From contig CAIUSO010000045.1 of the NCBI GenBank assembly GCA_903901875.1, positions 40,930 through 104,929 on the forward strand: a DNA stretch of 64,000 nt, read 5' to 3'. How positions within the stretch are numbered: the stretch's first letter is position 1; the number at the start of each line of letters is the position of its first letter. The translations under genes were made by a program, and so were the position numbers. A model generated the notes under the pieces. That model was not told the origin of the DNA. It saw nothing but the letters and a program-made list of their open reading frames with translations, and did no database searches. Shown here piece by piece: positions 42,322-52,200 of the stretch. The DNA comes from an uncultured Geobacteraceae bacterium. GTDB taxonomy: Bacteria; Desulfobacterota; Desulfuromonadia; Geobacterales; Pseudopelobacteraceae.

Positions 42322-43152
42322 CTAAAACTGCCAGTCCGGTACCACCGGTGAGGTGCTGACCGGGGTTACAAATTCCTTACTGGCGGTTTCTTTCCCCTGT
42401 GTTTCGGTCACGTTAATGCGGTAGTGAAGGGAAGGGACGTGGGAGGGCACTTTGGGGAGTATGGCCTCATAGGTGAAGCGGGTGCCGTTTACCTTATCCA
42501 TCTTTATTTCGGTCAGTTCCCCGGTTTCCACGGAGCGTACCCGGCAGCTGACAGTGCGAAGATCGGTCTCTTTCAGATACACCACGGCATGGATCACGGT
42601 ACTTTTCCCGGAGACGATAAAGCTGTAGGGCTCGTGATCTATCCGGATAGTTTCTGCCGTGGGTGCATTTTTAGCCGGTACACTTTTTGGCGGCGGGGTG
42701 ACGGCCACCGGGGCGACAGGCAGGCTTACGATTTTCGGTGTACTGACAACCGGTGGTTTGACGGGGAGCGGCTGTCTCTGGGCCGGAACAAAGGCACCAA
42801 GCGGTGCCGGGGTTGTTTTGTCCGCTTGTTTTTTTACTTTGTGAACGTGGGTAGCCACCTGTTTCGGGACCGCAGCCTTCTTCTTTTTCGGCTTGGCGGC
42901 TACTGCTGGCGAAGGGGGAGGAGCCGGAGTGGTTGCTTTCCTCTCTTTGCTCAGTTCACTTAAGGGGATCTCAAAATCAACGGCACCGGCCAGTGCGGTG
43001 GTTGCACAGATAGTTATGGAGAACGCCACCGCAGCGGCAACACAAAATGCCCCCAGGTACGGTGTCGATACATAATCAGTTACGTTTTCTTTCAAACCAG
43101 ACCCCTCGTCTTTTTTCTTCCACCGAAGCATCACGGCATATTCAATTATCAT
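42322..43152 (-). CDS. Exported proline-rich protein with C-terminal beta domain
   Basis: A 276-residue protein. A hydrophobic segment (YLGAFCVAAAVAFSITICAT, about residues 33-52) acts as signal or anchor. A long Pro/Ala/Lys linker follows (residues about 75-165), then an Ig-like beta-rich domain (YSFIVSGKSTVIHAVVYLKE, LHYRINVTETQGKET). Such architecture suits a periplasmic protein reaching across the cell wall. ATG 43152 has no clear RBS, and an ATG at 43131 is equally possible. It lies downstream of the DtxR-type gene on the same strand. Function unknown. Confidence 0.6.
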   Translation of the reverse strand: MIIEYAVMLRWKKKDEGSGLKENVTDYVSTPYLGAFCVAAAVAFSITICATTALAGAVDFEIPLSELSKERKATTPAPPPSPAVAAKPKKKKAAVPKQVATHVHKVKKQADKTTPAPLGAFVPAQRQPLPVKPPVVSTPKIVSLPVAPVAVTPPPKSVPAKNAPTAETIRIDHEPYSFIVSGKSTVIHAVVYLKETDLRTVSCRVRSVETGELTEIKMDKVNGTRFTYEAILPKVPSHVPSLHYRINVTETQGKETASKEFVTPVSTSPVVPDWQF

Positions 43153-43311
43153 GTCACGAAAATTACCTGAACAGAATCAGTGCGATTAGGAAATTGCACG
43201 GCGAAAAACTCTGCCTTATCCCCTGAGGGCGAATCGTGGCCTCAAGCAAAAAACCAACCGGACAACGCTGGCACAGAATAGCTTTTCCGGTCCCCGCTGG
43301 CAAGAACAAAT

Positions 43312-43974
43312 CTAAACCCGTACCCCGTAGATATCGGCCGCGATATCCTGCTCCAGGGCTATCTGGGTATTCTCGATCTGAATGACATAGGCGGGGAATT
43401 TCTGGCGTATTTTGAGAACCTTGCCCGGAGACACCCCGAATGACACCAGTTTGCCGATAAGTACCGGATCATCCTTTCTGATAAAGGAGACCCGAACCGA
43501 ATCCCCCACATCCAAGGCGTTCAGCGGCTTTACAAAGGATTCAACGGAGCTTTCCGACCGTTTGCAGCACTCCCCCTCAGGTATGGGTGAACCGTGGGGA
43601 CATTCACGGGGGTGTCCAAGCAGCGTACAGATGGCCTCGGTGAGGCCGGGAGCCAAGGTGTGCTCATATTCACAGGCCGACTCTTCTATGGCATCAAAGG
43701 GCATGCCAAGCACGTCAACCAGCATCCGCTCCGCCAGGCGGTGGCGGCGAATGATCGGCAGTGCGTAGGCCCTGCCGCTGGCGGTCAAAGAAACGCTACT
43801 GCCGGTGAAGCAGATGAGCCCTTTGTGGGCCAAATCTGACAAAACTGCGTCATCAACACGATAGGACGCCTCGCTATGCTCTTTCTTTATGCCTTCCGCC
43901 GTACAGGCCCCCATCTCCTCAAATCTCCAGACGGTTTCAAGGACCTCATCGGTAACATGCTCGATATTCTTCAT
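43312..43974 (-). CDS. DtxR/MntR-family metal-dependent regulator with FeoA-like domain
   Basis: A 220-residue repressor. The N-terminal winged helix (TDEVLETVWRFEEMGACTAE) is followed by a dimerisation and metal-binding domain with the family pattern ESACEYEHTLAPGLTEAICT, then LGHPRECPHGSPIP, and a C-terminal SH3-like FeoA domain (NALDVGDSVRVSFIRK, KLVSFGVSPGKVLKIRQK). It probably senses Fe(II) (or Mn) and controls the adjacent feoB. ATG 43974 has AAGGG upstream. It starts 14 bp after the feoB stop, so feoB and regulator are one transcript; no free-standing feoA is present. Confidence 0.88.
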   Translation of the reverse strand: MKNIEHVTDEVLETVWRFEEMGACTAEGIKKEHSEASYRVDDAVLSDLAHKGLICFTGSSVSLTASGRAYALPIIRRHRLAERMLVDVLGMPFDAIEESACEYEHTLAPGLTEAICTLLGHPRECPHGSPIPEGECCKRSESSVESFVKPLNALDVGDSVRVSFIRKDDPVLIGKLVSFGVSPGKVLKIRQKFPAYVIQIENTQIALEQDIAADIYGVRV

Positions 43975-43988
43975 GGTGATACCCTTTC

Positions 43989-45929
43989 TTAAAAAGTAAT
44001 GGTGACCCAACTGAGGACGTTGTTTAGTATGCCCCCGGTCAATACGGCACAGGTCGTAACCGCAACAATAATGGCAAGGGCCTTCTGGGCACCCTGCTCT
44101 TTGATGATAAGCATGAAATTAGTGACACAGGGGATAAAGAGAATCGTGACCACCATGGCCACAACCAGCTGTGTATGGTTCATGACTCCGCTGTCCACCA
44201 TTTTTTTCAGGATGGCAACGCCGGCTTCACCCCGGATGAAGCCCATGATCAGTGATTCGGCGAATTGGGGGGGGAGGCCAAGAAAACCTCTGATAATGGG
44301 GGCTGAAAGACGCTCTATGACAGAAAGCAGACCGATTTTATCGGCTAAAAACAGGCCAAGTGCGCTGATAATGAAGAGTGGTACCGCCTCCTGAAGAAAC
44401 AGCAGAGAACGGTAGGAGGTCTTTGCCAGGACGTTTTTCAAGCTGGGTATGCGTATGGGGGGAACTTCCATGATGAAATTGGATGACTCCGTCGGCATGA
44501 TTTTGTTGAGGATGATGCCGGTCAGTATGGTCAAGGAGAAGACAACACCGAAGACGACCAGAAAACCGTTAAAGGAAATTTGCGTCAGAATGGCCAAAAT
44601 GACGCTCAATTTGGCAGAGCAGGGAATGCCGAGTGACAGAAGGAAGATGGCAATAAAACGTTCCCTTTTGCTGTCCAGCACCCTGGTGGAAATGGTGGCC
44701 ATGGTAACGCAGGAAAAGCCGAGTACCATGGGGAGTACGGCCTTGCCGTTGAGGCCGATTTTTCTGAAAATACGGTCAAGCAGGATGGAAAGGCGGGGTA
44801 TGTAGCCTGAATCCTCGATGAAACCGAAGGTGAAAAAGAACATGGTCAGGATCGGCAGGAGCAGGCCGAAGACCGGAACAACCGCCATGGTGTAGAGTCC
44901 GTACTCACCGGTAATCAGTTCCCTTACGAAGGCGTACGGGATAACTGCAACCGCGTTTTTCAGGTGAGGTCCGATCATGTCCCCAAAGAAGTCGTTGAGG
45001 AGGAAATCGACGACAATGCCGGCGGCGAACTTTCCGACGATGAAATAGAGCAGGGCGATGAGGGCCACCAGTATGAGAGAACCGGTGATTGGTGTGAGTG
45101 CCAGGTCTCCGATCCGGTTCAGGAGCGGGGTGGAGGAAATGGGACTCAGCGTGACCGTTTGCGCGTAAACCGCTTCGGCCCACAGGTCATGGGCACGGGC
45201 TACCACCAGGCCCAGGGGGCGGTGGAAGGTCCGGGACGTGCTGACAATAAGTTCCGTGACGGAGGTGTCCTGATGCAGAGCCAGCTTTGTCCGGGCCCAC
45301 ATCGACGTGGGGTGGTCTCCGGCCATGGCAAGGATGGCCAGTATCCGTCTATTCCGTTCAGAACAGAGCTCGGTGGTGATAGACTCTTCCAGTTTACTGA
45401 CGGCAGCGGTAAGTGTCGCCGGTAGCCTGGTGGGGAAGCGGGGAGCAACGCCCTTGCCGAGCGCAGTGACCAGGGTCGGTACACCGACACCCTCAGAAGC
45501 GATGATCTCGATGACCGGTGTTCCCAGCAGCTCCTCAAGTTTGTGCCGATTGACCGTAATTCCCTTTTGTGCCGCCTCGTCCACCATATTGATCGCACAT
45601 AGGAGCGGTATCTGCAAGTCAGCCAGCAGGGACGTCAGCTGAAGGGAACGATTGACATTTTTTGCATCGAAGACCTGGACTACCAGCTCCGGTGCCTCTT
45701 CCACAAGGATACATTTGGCAACTCTCTCGTTATCCTCATTAAACAGCAGGTTGCAGACGCCGGGGGTGTCAATTATCTCAACATCCTCACCATCAACTTT
45801 CAGGATTCCCCTTCTCACTTCAACGGAGGAGCCGGGATATGACCCGCTGCTGACCCGGTTGGTTATCAAACGGTTAAACAGAGTGCTTTTACCCACATTC
45901 GGCAAGCCAATCAACAATATCTTCTTCAC
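43989..45929 (-). CDS. feoB: Ferrous iron transporter FeoB
   Basis: A 646-residue inner-membrane Fe(II) transporter. The N-terminal G domain has G1 GLPNVGKS, G3 DTPG and G4 NMVD. The membrane part contains the paired GATE motifs (FGFIEDSGYIPR, LPMVLGFSCV; GFIRGEAGVAIL). The TTG at 45938 overlaps the RBS (GAAGGA), so GTG 45929, 9 bp from it, is the likely start. FeoB homologues are regular parts of magnetosome clusters, where they supply iron for the crystal. The DtxR-type regulator follows in the same operon. Confidence 0.93.
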   Translation of the reverse strand: MKKILLIGLPNVGKSTLFNRLITNRVSSGSYPGSSVEVRRGILKVDGEDVEIIDTPGVCNLLFNEDNERVAKCILVEEAPELVVQVFDAKNVNRSLQLTSLLADLQIPLLCAINMVDEAAQKGITVNRHKLEELLGTPVIEIIASEGVGVPTLVTALGKGVAPRFPTRLPATLTAAVSKLEESITTELCSERNRRILAILAMAGDHPTSMWARTKLALHQDTSVTELIVSTSRTFHRPLGLVVARAHDLWAEAVYAQTVTLSPISSTPLLNRIGDLALTPITGSLILVALIALLYFIVGKFAAGIVVDFLLNDFFGDMIGPHLKNAVAVIPYAFVRELITGEYGLYTMAVVPVFGLLLPILTMFFFTFGFIEDSGYIPRLSILLDRIFRKIGLNGKAVLPMVLGFSCVTMATISTRVLDSKRERFIAIFLLSLGIPCSAKLSVILAILTQISFNGFLVVFGVVFSLTILTGIILNKIMPTESSNFIMEVPPIRIPSLKNVLAKTSYRSLLFLQEAVPLFIISALGLFLADKIGLLSVIERLSAPIIRGFLGLPPQFAESLIMGFIRGEAGVAILKKMVDSGVMNHTQLVVAMVVTILFIPCVTNFMLIIKEQGAQKALAIIVAVTTCAVLTGGILNNVLSWVTITF

Positions 45930-46061
45930 AATAACCAATCCTTCTGTGTAGTATGTCAGATGTGCCGGGCAACATTCTCATATTGTATTAATTCCGTCAA
46001 TGCCTGACGTGACCAGAGTCGATGGTAGTCGTCAAATACCTCATTAATCATCTAAAATGTG

Positions 46062-46089
46062 TTGACAACTAGCCGGTTACGGATATAGT
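46062..46089 (+). promoter_or_regulatory. Sigma-70 promoter for the parA operon
   Basis: TTGACA (46062-46067), 16 bp, TATAGT (46084-46089). Transcription would begin near 46096, leaving a 120-nt leader. The leader starts with a small inverted repeat (ATACCG / CGGTAT, 46105-46125) that might bind a regulator. Confidence 0.6.
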
Positions 46090-46218
46090 GTCTCTCTGAT
46101 TATAATACCGTGAGGCTTCCGGTATAAAGTGCCAAGAGCTTTTCATGCCCCCGTGGGGGGAGAATGCGTAAATATAACGCAATACAGAGCACATACACGC
46201 TGTAGAGGAGGAGGCCGT

Positions 46219-46986
46219 TTGATAATATCCATCATCAATCATAAAGGCGGGGTCGGGAAATCCTGTATTTCCACCAATCTTTCCCATGCGCTGGCAAATC
46301 GGGGCAAAAAGGTGCTGGTTATTGATTGTGATCCCCAATGCAATACGTCGTCAATCTTCGGTCCGGCCGAGGAGGTAGAGGATCCGAAGACACTCTATGA
46401 TATTTACGCCAATAATACTCCCGTAGCAGAATGCGTGTATAAAACGACCTACAAGAATGTTGATGTCATCATGAACTCGCCGGAGATCTCCCATCTTGAA
46501 ATGGAGCTGTACCAGGATGCCAAGAACTCCTATCAGTTGCTGCGCAATGGTGTCCGAAAGTTTGCCTCGGAAAATTATGACATCACGATCATCGATAACA
46601 ATCCGTCCTTAGGGCTCTACACCATCAACAGTCTGATCGCCAGTGACTGTGCCATCGTCCCCATCGAATCCGGCTGCCGCTACTCTCTGGACGGTTTTGT
46701 CGCCGCCCTTGAAGCCATCAGTTCCATTGCATCACGGGTAAACGCAGAGTTGCGTTTTTTGAAGGCGGTCATCAACAAGGCCGACTCCCGCACCAGCATC
46801 AGCCGTGCTTCCGTTGACCATATACAGCGGAAATTTGCCGACAAGGTATTTTCAACGATTATCAATACCGACACAAAAATTAAGGAGGCGGTCGCGTTTA
46901 AATCCACCGTATTGCGACATGCCCCTTCATGTATCGCCAGTAACAAATTCCGGGCTCTTGCCAACGAAGTGATAGGACTCATATGA
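46219..46986 (+). CDS. ParA-family ATPase
   Basis: A 255-residue ParA/Soj-type ATPase. The deviant Walker A is NHKGGVGKSCISTNLSHAL with both lysines, followed by VLVIDCDPQCNTSS (Walker A') and ITIIDNNPS (Walker B; Asn replaces the usual Cys or Thr residues). The TTG start at 46219 is supported by GAGGAGG 7 bp upstream and begins the protein at LIISIINHKGG, as is normal. It overlaps the next gene by 4 bp. ParA proteins move plasmids, chromosomes or organelles over the nucleoid; near a magnetosome cluster a cargo-positioning role is possible. A chromosomal parABS set usually lies elsewhere. Confidence 0.88.
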   Translation: MIISIINHKGGVGKSCISTNLSHALANRGKKVLVIDCDPQCNTSSIFGPAEEVEDPKTLYDIYANNTPVAECVYKTTYKNVDVIMNSPEISHLEMELYQDAKNSYQLLRNGVRKFASENYDITIIDNNPSLGLYTINSLIASDCAIVPIESGCRYSLDGFVAALEAISSIASRVNAELRFLKAVINKADSRTSISRASVDHIQRKFADKVFSTIINTDTKIKEAVAFKSTVLRHAPSCIASNKFRALANEVIGLI

Positions 46987-49070
46987 CGACAAAAGTTAGA
47001 GGTAGTAAAGGATTTGACGCGCTGTTTTCACGGGTGTTTGACGAGCCTGCTCTCAAGGGTGCCGTCGGCAACCTGCATGACGATTTTTCGTCCGCAGAGC
47101 CGGCCCCTGCACCGGCCCCTGCACCGGCACCCGTGGCGGCTGCACCGATTGCTCCCAAGCCTGAACCGAAGCCTGAAGTAAGGCCGGAACCTGTGGTGGA
47201 AGTCGCGCCTGTAGCCACACCTGCTCCCGCTCCCGTACCTGAGCCGGTGGTCGTGGCGGTTGTACCGGCAGAGCCTGAAGCTGCTCCGGTCCCGGCGGTT
47301 GAGCCACCCCCTGTCGTGGCACCAGCTGCGCCGGTTATTGCTGAAAAAACAGCCGTTCAGCCGAAAGTCCCCCTACCGGAAGTGAAACGGACGCAACCGT
47401 TGCCCACACCGGCGGTACCGGTTGAAGCAGCACCGGGTAAACTGTCGGTCGGGTGGTCCATTGAGCTGTTTGAAGAGATAATGGGCGAAGCACTGACGGA
47501 AAAGGAACCGGAATCGGTTCCCGAGGTGCTTGAGGTACCGACGAAGGCCCGTTTTGAAGAGATTCCCCCCCCCTCACGTGCCGAACTGCGTGCTCCGGTT
47601 CTGGTTGAAGAGCGCCCGCGGACAGTTGCCGGCAGCATACAGGCGGGGATTCCGATTCCACGGGTCACCAAGCCGGTTGTGAATTCCTTTTCCACACTGG
47701 GTGGGGCTCCGTCTTCAACAACCGCTCCCGTTACGCGGAAGGAACCGGTTCTCGAAGTCGTTGCTCCCCCCCCCGCTTCTGATGCTGTTCCTCTCCTCCA
47801 GAGTGATGATATTACGGAATTAATACATCAGGAGGACGAATTTGTGGAACAGGATCGGGCGGTACAGTCCCAATGGCTCCCCCTGTCAAAGAATCAGGGA
47901 AGGATTCTGGAGTATCTGTACGAAGTTGCCGATGGTCTTGCCAATGCGGAGGCGATCAGCAAGGAACTTGATATTAAAATTCCGGCCGTACGCCAATCGG
48001 TGCTGACTCTGGTGAATGAGGGGTATCTGTATCTGCAGGGAAAGAGACGGGTCCATGGCTTTGCAACTCCCGGCTTTACCTACACCCTGAACACGTACCT
48101 TTGCTCAACGTATCTGACAAAGGTTAAGGGGGAAGCCCGGCTGTCAAAGCTTCGGTCCGGTACCTCCGGCGCACCTCCTGAAATACGTGTTACCGTGGGC
48201 ACCACCCCTATTCAGATGGAACAGGTGGAGATCCCCACCTCCGAGTTAGTGCTGAGTGGCGCCGTCGGGGCTTACTGGGAGGACGAGGGACTTGGTGAAC
48301 AACAGGCCCAGAAGTGGTGCTCCCTGTTTAATGTTGCTCCCAAGCAGATGCGTGAACAGCTTGAGTGGGCACGCTTTGACCTTGAAATAAACAAGCAGCG
48401 GGGTTCCTTGACCAAGGATGTGATCACCTGGTTCTATGACCACCTGAGAACCAGTGGTGGTCTGTTCCCCCGTCCGGAAAATTATCGCTCGGCCGATGAA
48501 CTGCGTGCCGAAGCCATTCGGTTGCAGCGGGAAAGCGGCCAGTTGGCAAAGGCGAAAAATGCTGAAAATGAATTTGCCAATTCTCTCCAAGCCGTCGTGG
48601 CCGATTCCAATTCGCCGATTTATCAGGAACTGTTGAAACGGGTGAACTCGTTTGTGCTGGAACAGATAAAATCCGGTGAAGAGTCGGCTGAAAGAATTGA
48701 ACTGGAAGCTTCCTTCAAAATATGCTGGAGCATGACCAACAGTGATCCGATCAGTTCGTCATTCTCCTTCGACTTGAGCTCGTTGGGTGCGGCTCCAGCG
48801 GCCTCCACCGAGTCGGTTGCCATTGATGGAAATAAGCTTATTTCCCTTGCAGTCGGCTGGAATCTGGTGGGATATAATGGTGCCTTTGCCCAGTCAATCC
48901 GTCAGGCAATAGCTCCCATATCCACCTTGGTGGAAAGTGTCTGGAGCTGGAATAACGGCCGGTGGCACTCCTTTGGTCCAACCCGTTCGGCAAACAGTCT
49001 GACCAAGCTGGAGCCGGGCGTGGGATACTGGATTAATATGAAGCAACCGGCTATCTGGCAGTTGCTGTAA
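46983..49070 (+). CDS. ParA partner: Pro/Ala-rich protein with winged helix
   Basis: A 695-residue cytosolic protein translated together with ParA (4-bp overlap). Residues about 35-260 are a Pro/Ala/Glu/Val-rich disordered region (PAPAPAPAPVAAAP). A winged-helix domain lies near 300-360 (NQGRILEYLYEVADGLANAE, KIPAVRQSVLTLVNEGYLYL). The middle is helical. The C-terminus (GWNLVGYNG, SVWSWNNGRWHSF, LEPGVGYWINM) is a small domain common in Desulfuromonadota proteins. A DNA-binding or cargo-adaptor protein working with ParA, comparable in role to ParB or McdB, is inferred from coupling and not from homology. Confidence 0.65.
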   Translation: MTTKVRGSKGFDALFSRVFDEPALKGAVGNLHDDFSSAEPAPAPAPAPAPVAAAPIAPKPEPKPEVRPEPVVEVAPVATPAPAPVPEPVVVAVVPAEPEAAPVPAVEPPPVVAPAAPVIAEKTAVQPKVPLPEVKRTQPLPTPAVPVEAAPGKLSVGWSIELFEEIMGEALTEKEPESVPEVLEVPTKARFEEIPPPSRAELRAPVLVEERPRTVAGSIQAGIPIPRVTKPVVNSFSTLGGAPSSTTAPVTRKEPVLEVVAPPPASDAVPLLQSDDITELIHQEDEFVEQDRAVQSQWLPLSKNQGRILEYLYEVADGLANAEAISKELDIKIPAVRQSVLTLVNEGYLYLQGKRRVHGFATPGFTYTLNTYLCSTYLTKVKGEARLSKLRSGTSGAPPEIRVTVGTTPIQMEQVEIPTSELVLSGAVGAYWEDEGLGEQQAQKWCSLFNVAPKQMREQLEWARFDLEINKQRGSLTKDVITWFYDHLRTSGGLFPRPENYRSADELRAEAIRLQRESGQLAKAKNAENEFANSLQAVVADSNSPIYQELLKRVNSFVLEQIKSGEESAERIELEASFKICWSMTNSDPISSSFSFDLSSLGAAPAASTESVAIDGNKLISLAVGWNLVGYNGAFAQSIRQAIAPISTLVESVWSWNNGRWHSFGPTRSANSLTKLEPGVGYWINMKQPAIWQLL

Positions 49071-49094
49071 CAGATTCTCTCCTTTGGGACAACG

Positions 49095-49138
49095 CACAAC
49101 CTGTTTGCTCCGGCTGTTCACGGGGGAAACAGGTTGTG
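49095..49138. repeat. Inverted repeat between the ParA operon and the receiver protein gene
   Basis: 12-bp perfect arms (CACAACCTGTTT / AAACAGGTTGTG) with a 20-nt spacer, 24 bp after the stop of the preceding gene. No T run follows. It may be a weak terminator or a binding site. Confidence 0.45.
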
Positions 49139-49215
49139 TCATTACCTGCCGTTAGTCGGTAGCAGGGGAATCTCTCCCTTTCACTCATTTTGACCATAAC
49201 GCTCAAAGGGTCGGC

Positions 49216-52200
49216 ATGCTCAGTCTGCTCATCATTTCAAATAATCCCGTAGGCAGCCAGCTCCAAAGCCTTGTTCAGCCGTTGGTACCGGGAGATGTCG
49301 GTCTGGTGTCCGGTTTTGCGGACGGTCTGAGTGAAATCCTTGACAATACCCCTGCCGTCGTCATCATTCAGGACAGGATTTCCGGTGTTACCTGCGAGCC
49401 GATTGTCCGCCGTGTCCGGCAATTGCTTGGTGACAGCAGTCCCGTATTCATCATGGCCTACGGGGGGACGACCCCTGTTGCACCTCTGCCGGGACTATTC
49501 GAAATTACCACCGATCTGGACCAATCCCTCGAATCGCTGACTAACGAAATCGGCTCCTACCTGAAACGTCTCCTTGACGGCGAACAGGTTTTGCCTTCAC
49601 CACTCCCTCACCCCCCGTCATCCCCGCCACCGGTGATCCCGGCGGTGAATACGGAGAAGAAGCGGTTTCCCCGTTCCCCCCGCGTCCTTTTAGTGGAAGA
49701 CAACTTCATCAACCAGAAGGTGACGCTGACGATGCTGCACAATCTGGATTGCAGGGTGGAACTGGCTCCCAACGGGCAGAAAGCCATCGACGCACTGGAG
49801 CAGATCAACTACGATCTGGTGCTGATGGACTGGATGATGCCGCGCATGGATGGTCTGGAAGCGACCGCCCTGATTCGCAGTTCCGGGTCAAAGGTCATTA
49901 ACCGTGACGTGATGATTGTTGCATTGACATCCAACACCAAACCGGGTGATCGGGAAAAATGTCTGGAAGCCGGAATGGATGACTATCTGGCCAAACCGGT
50001 AAGGAAAGCCCAGTTGGGTGAAATCCTTGACGTCTGTATGAAGGACGCGGTAGCCGAGCCGGTCATTGAACCGGTCATTGAACCGGTCATTGAGCCCGTT
50101 ATTGAACCGATAGCTGAACCGGTTATTGAGCCGGTCATTGAACCGATAGCTGAACCTGTTGATGCCCCACCTGCCACTGAACCATCCACCCCTGAACAGG
50201 TCTTCCCTGTGGAACAGAAGCTCGTGCTGCTGGTGGAAGATAACCTGATCAATCAGCGTATTGCCCTGATGATACTGAACAATCTGGGGTGCAAGGTTGA
50301 TGTGGTCCCCAATGGTCAAAAGGCCATTACCGCCCTTGAACGGGTTAATTACCATATGGTCCTGATGGATTGGATGATGCCCCGGATGGATGGTGTGGAA
50401 GCGACCACCCTCATCAGGAGCCCCCAGTCCGGCGTTATCAATCATGATGTGCCGATTATTGCCCTGACCTCCAACACTCTGCCGGGTGACCGGGAGCGGT
50501 GTCTTGAGGCCGGCATGAACGACTATGTGGCCAAGCCGGCGACGAAAGCCCACATGGCGGAAGTCATAGAAAAGTGGCTGAATAATCCCCATATGCTGGC
50601 CCCGGTTACTCCGGAGCCGGAAGCGGTGGTGGAACAGGCTGACATAACCACCTTCTGGAACCCTGCTGAAGAACCTCTGCCCGAGGCTGTTACGACTGTC
50701 GAGGTACTCCCGGAACTGCCTGACACGTCTCCTCTCGAAGACGTCCCGGCACCTCCTGAGACCGAACCGGTACCTGCGAGCAGCACTGTGGAGCTACAGG
50801 CCACGGCGGTCAGGAAAAATTATCTGGCCGAAGTCATCGAAAGGTGGCGCCAGGAACCTGTCGCGCCGGCAGTTGCCGCGGGCGAAGCCACCGAGCTGTC
50901 TTCCACTCCCGCTGTTGAAGAAGCACCGACTGAACCGGTGCTGGAACCGGTCGAACCTGTGCTGGAACCTGTGCCGGAACCTGTGCCGGAACCTGTGCCG
51001 GAACCTGTGCCGGAACCTGTGCCGGTGCCGGTTGCGCCTGCTGCACCGAAGCTGGAATCCCTCTCTCCCGCTGCGCCTCCATTTACTGTCACCAGTGATG
51101 ATATTCCCGATGCACTGCCCGAAATTGCTGGGGACACACCCGAGCCGGATCTCAGTGGTAACGTCGATAACGTCGATAACGTCGATAACGTCGGGGCTCT
51201 GCCGGTGGCTCTGCCGGAGCAGTGGAAGCATTCCGTCCTGTTGGTGGAAGATGAACTTTCCAGCCAGCGGGACCTGCTGGTGACGTTGAAGAAGCTGGGA
51301 TATCTGGGATACCTGATTGACGATGACCCCATTGGTGAGAGTTCGACGCGGCTGATATTGAATGGTCTGGGATGCAGGGTGCATGTGGTGTCCGATATTC
51401 GGCAGGCGCTCCAAGAGATGGAATGGGCGTGGTACGATCTGCTGCTCATGGATTGGCTGATGCCGAAGGGGGACTATCGGGAGGTCATCTCGGCCATCCG
51501 CAACCCCGAGTCACCCATCCTCAATCATGGGGTGCCGATTATCGGTCTGACCTCTCTGCTCATGGCGGAAGATCGGGAACGATGTCTCTGGGCAGGTATG
51601 GACGAGTATGTGGTAAAGCCGCTCTATCGTGAGGAGATGGCCCGCATCCTTGAGGTGTGGCTGGGAGCCCGCGCTGTGGAGGAATCGTCAGACAGCGAAG
51701 AACCGGAATGTGCCGATGAAGAGGTGGATGGCGGTGACGAAGAGGAGACTCTTCCACCCGTGGTGTCTCCGGCAGGCGTGCCACCGTCCCAGCCGTTTTT
51801 TGACTTGACCAGTTCGCAGCTCAGCCTGTTGACGGCACAGGCGGAAGTGCCTTCCGGCGATACGGCCAGTGAACGTGCAGCTGCCACCGTGGAGCCGATT
51901 CCGGCAGAACGGGAAGCGTCGGTGGCATCGCTGCCCGTTTCCCCGGTAACGGTTGGTCATCCCACCGGTGTTTCCCATCAAGAGATACGGGAACCCCATT
52001 CGGAGCTGCTGGAAGAAGATTTCAGCTCTCGCACCCGAGCCTGGGTGTTGCTGCTGACGGCCTTTGTGGTCCTCTGCGCCGTTGCAGGGGGGTGGTCTCT
52101 CCTCAAGCGTAAGCCGGTGACCGTACAGCCGCCACCGGTAGTTGAAAAGCCGAGTACGCCGGTCGTGGTTTCCCCACCAAAATCAGCTGCCGAAAAACAG

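Noticed and set aside
50059..51190. Regular short repeats suggestive of a CRISPR array
   Set aside because: The repeats are contiguous 9- and 12-bp coding units without spacers and keep the frame of the receiver protein.
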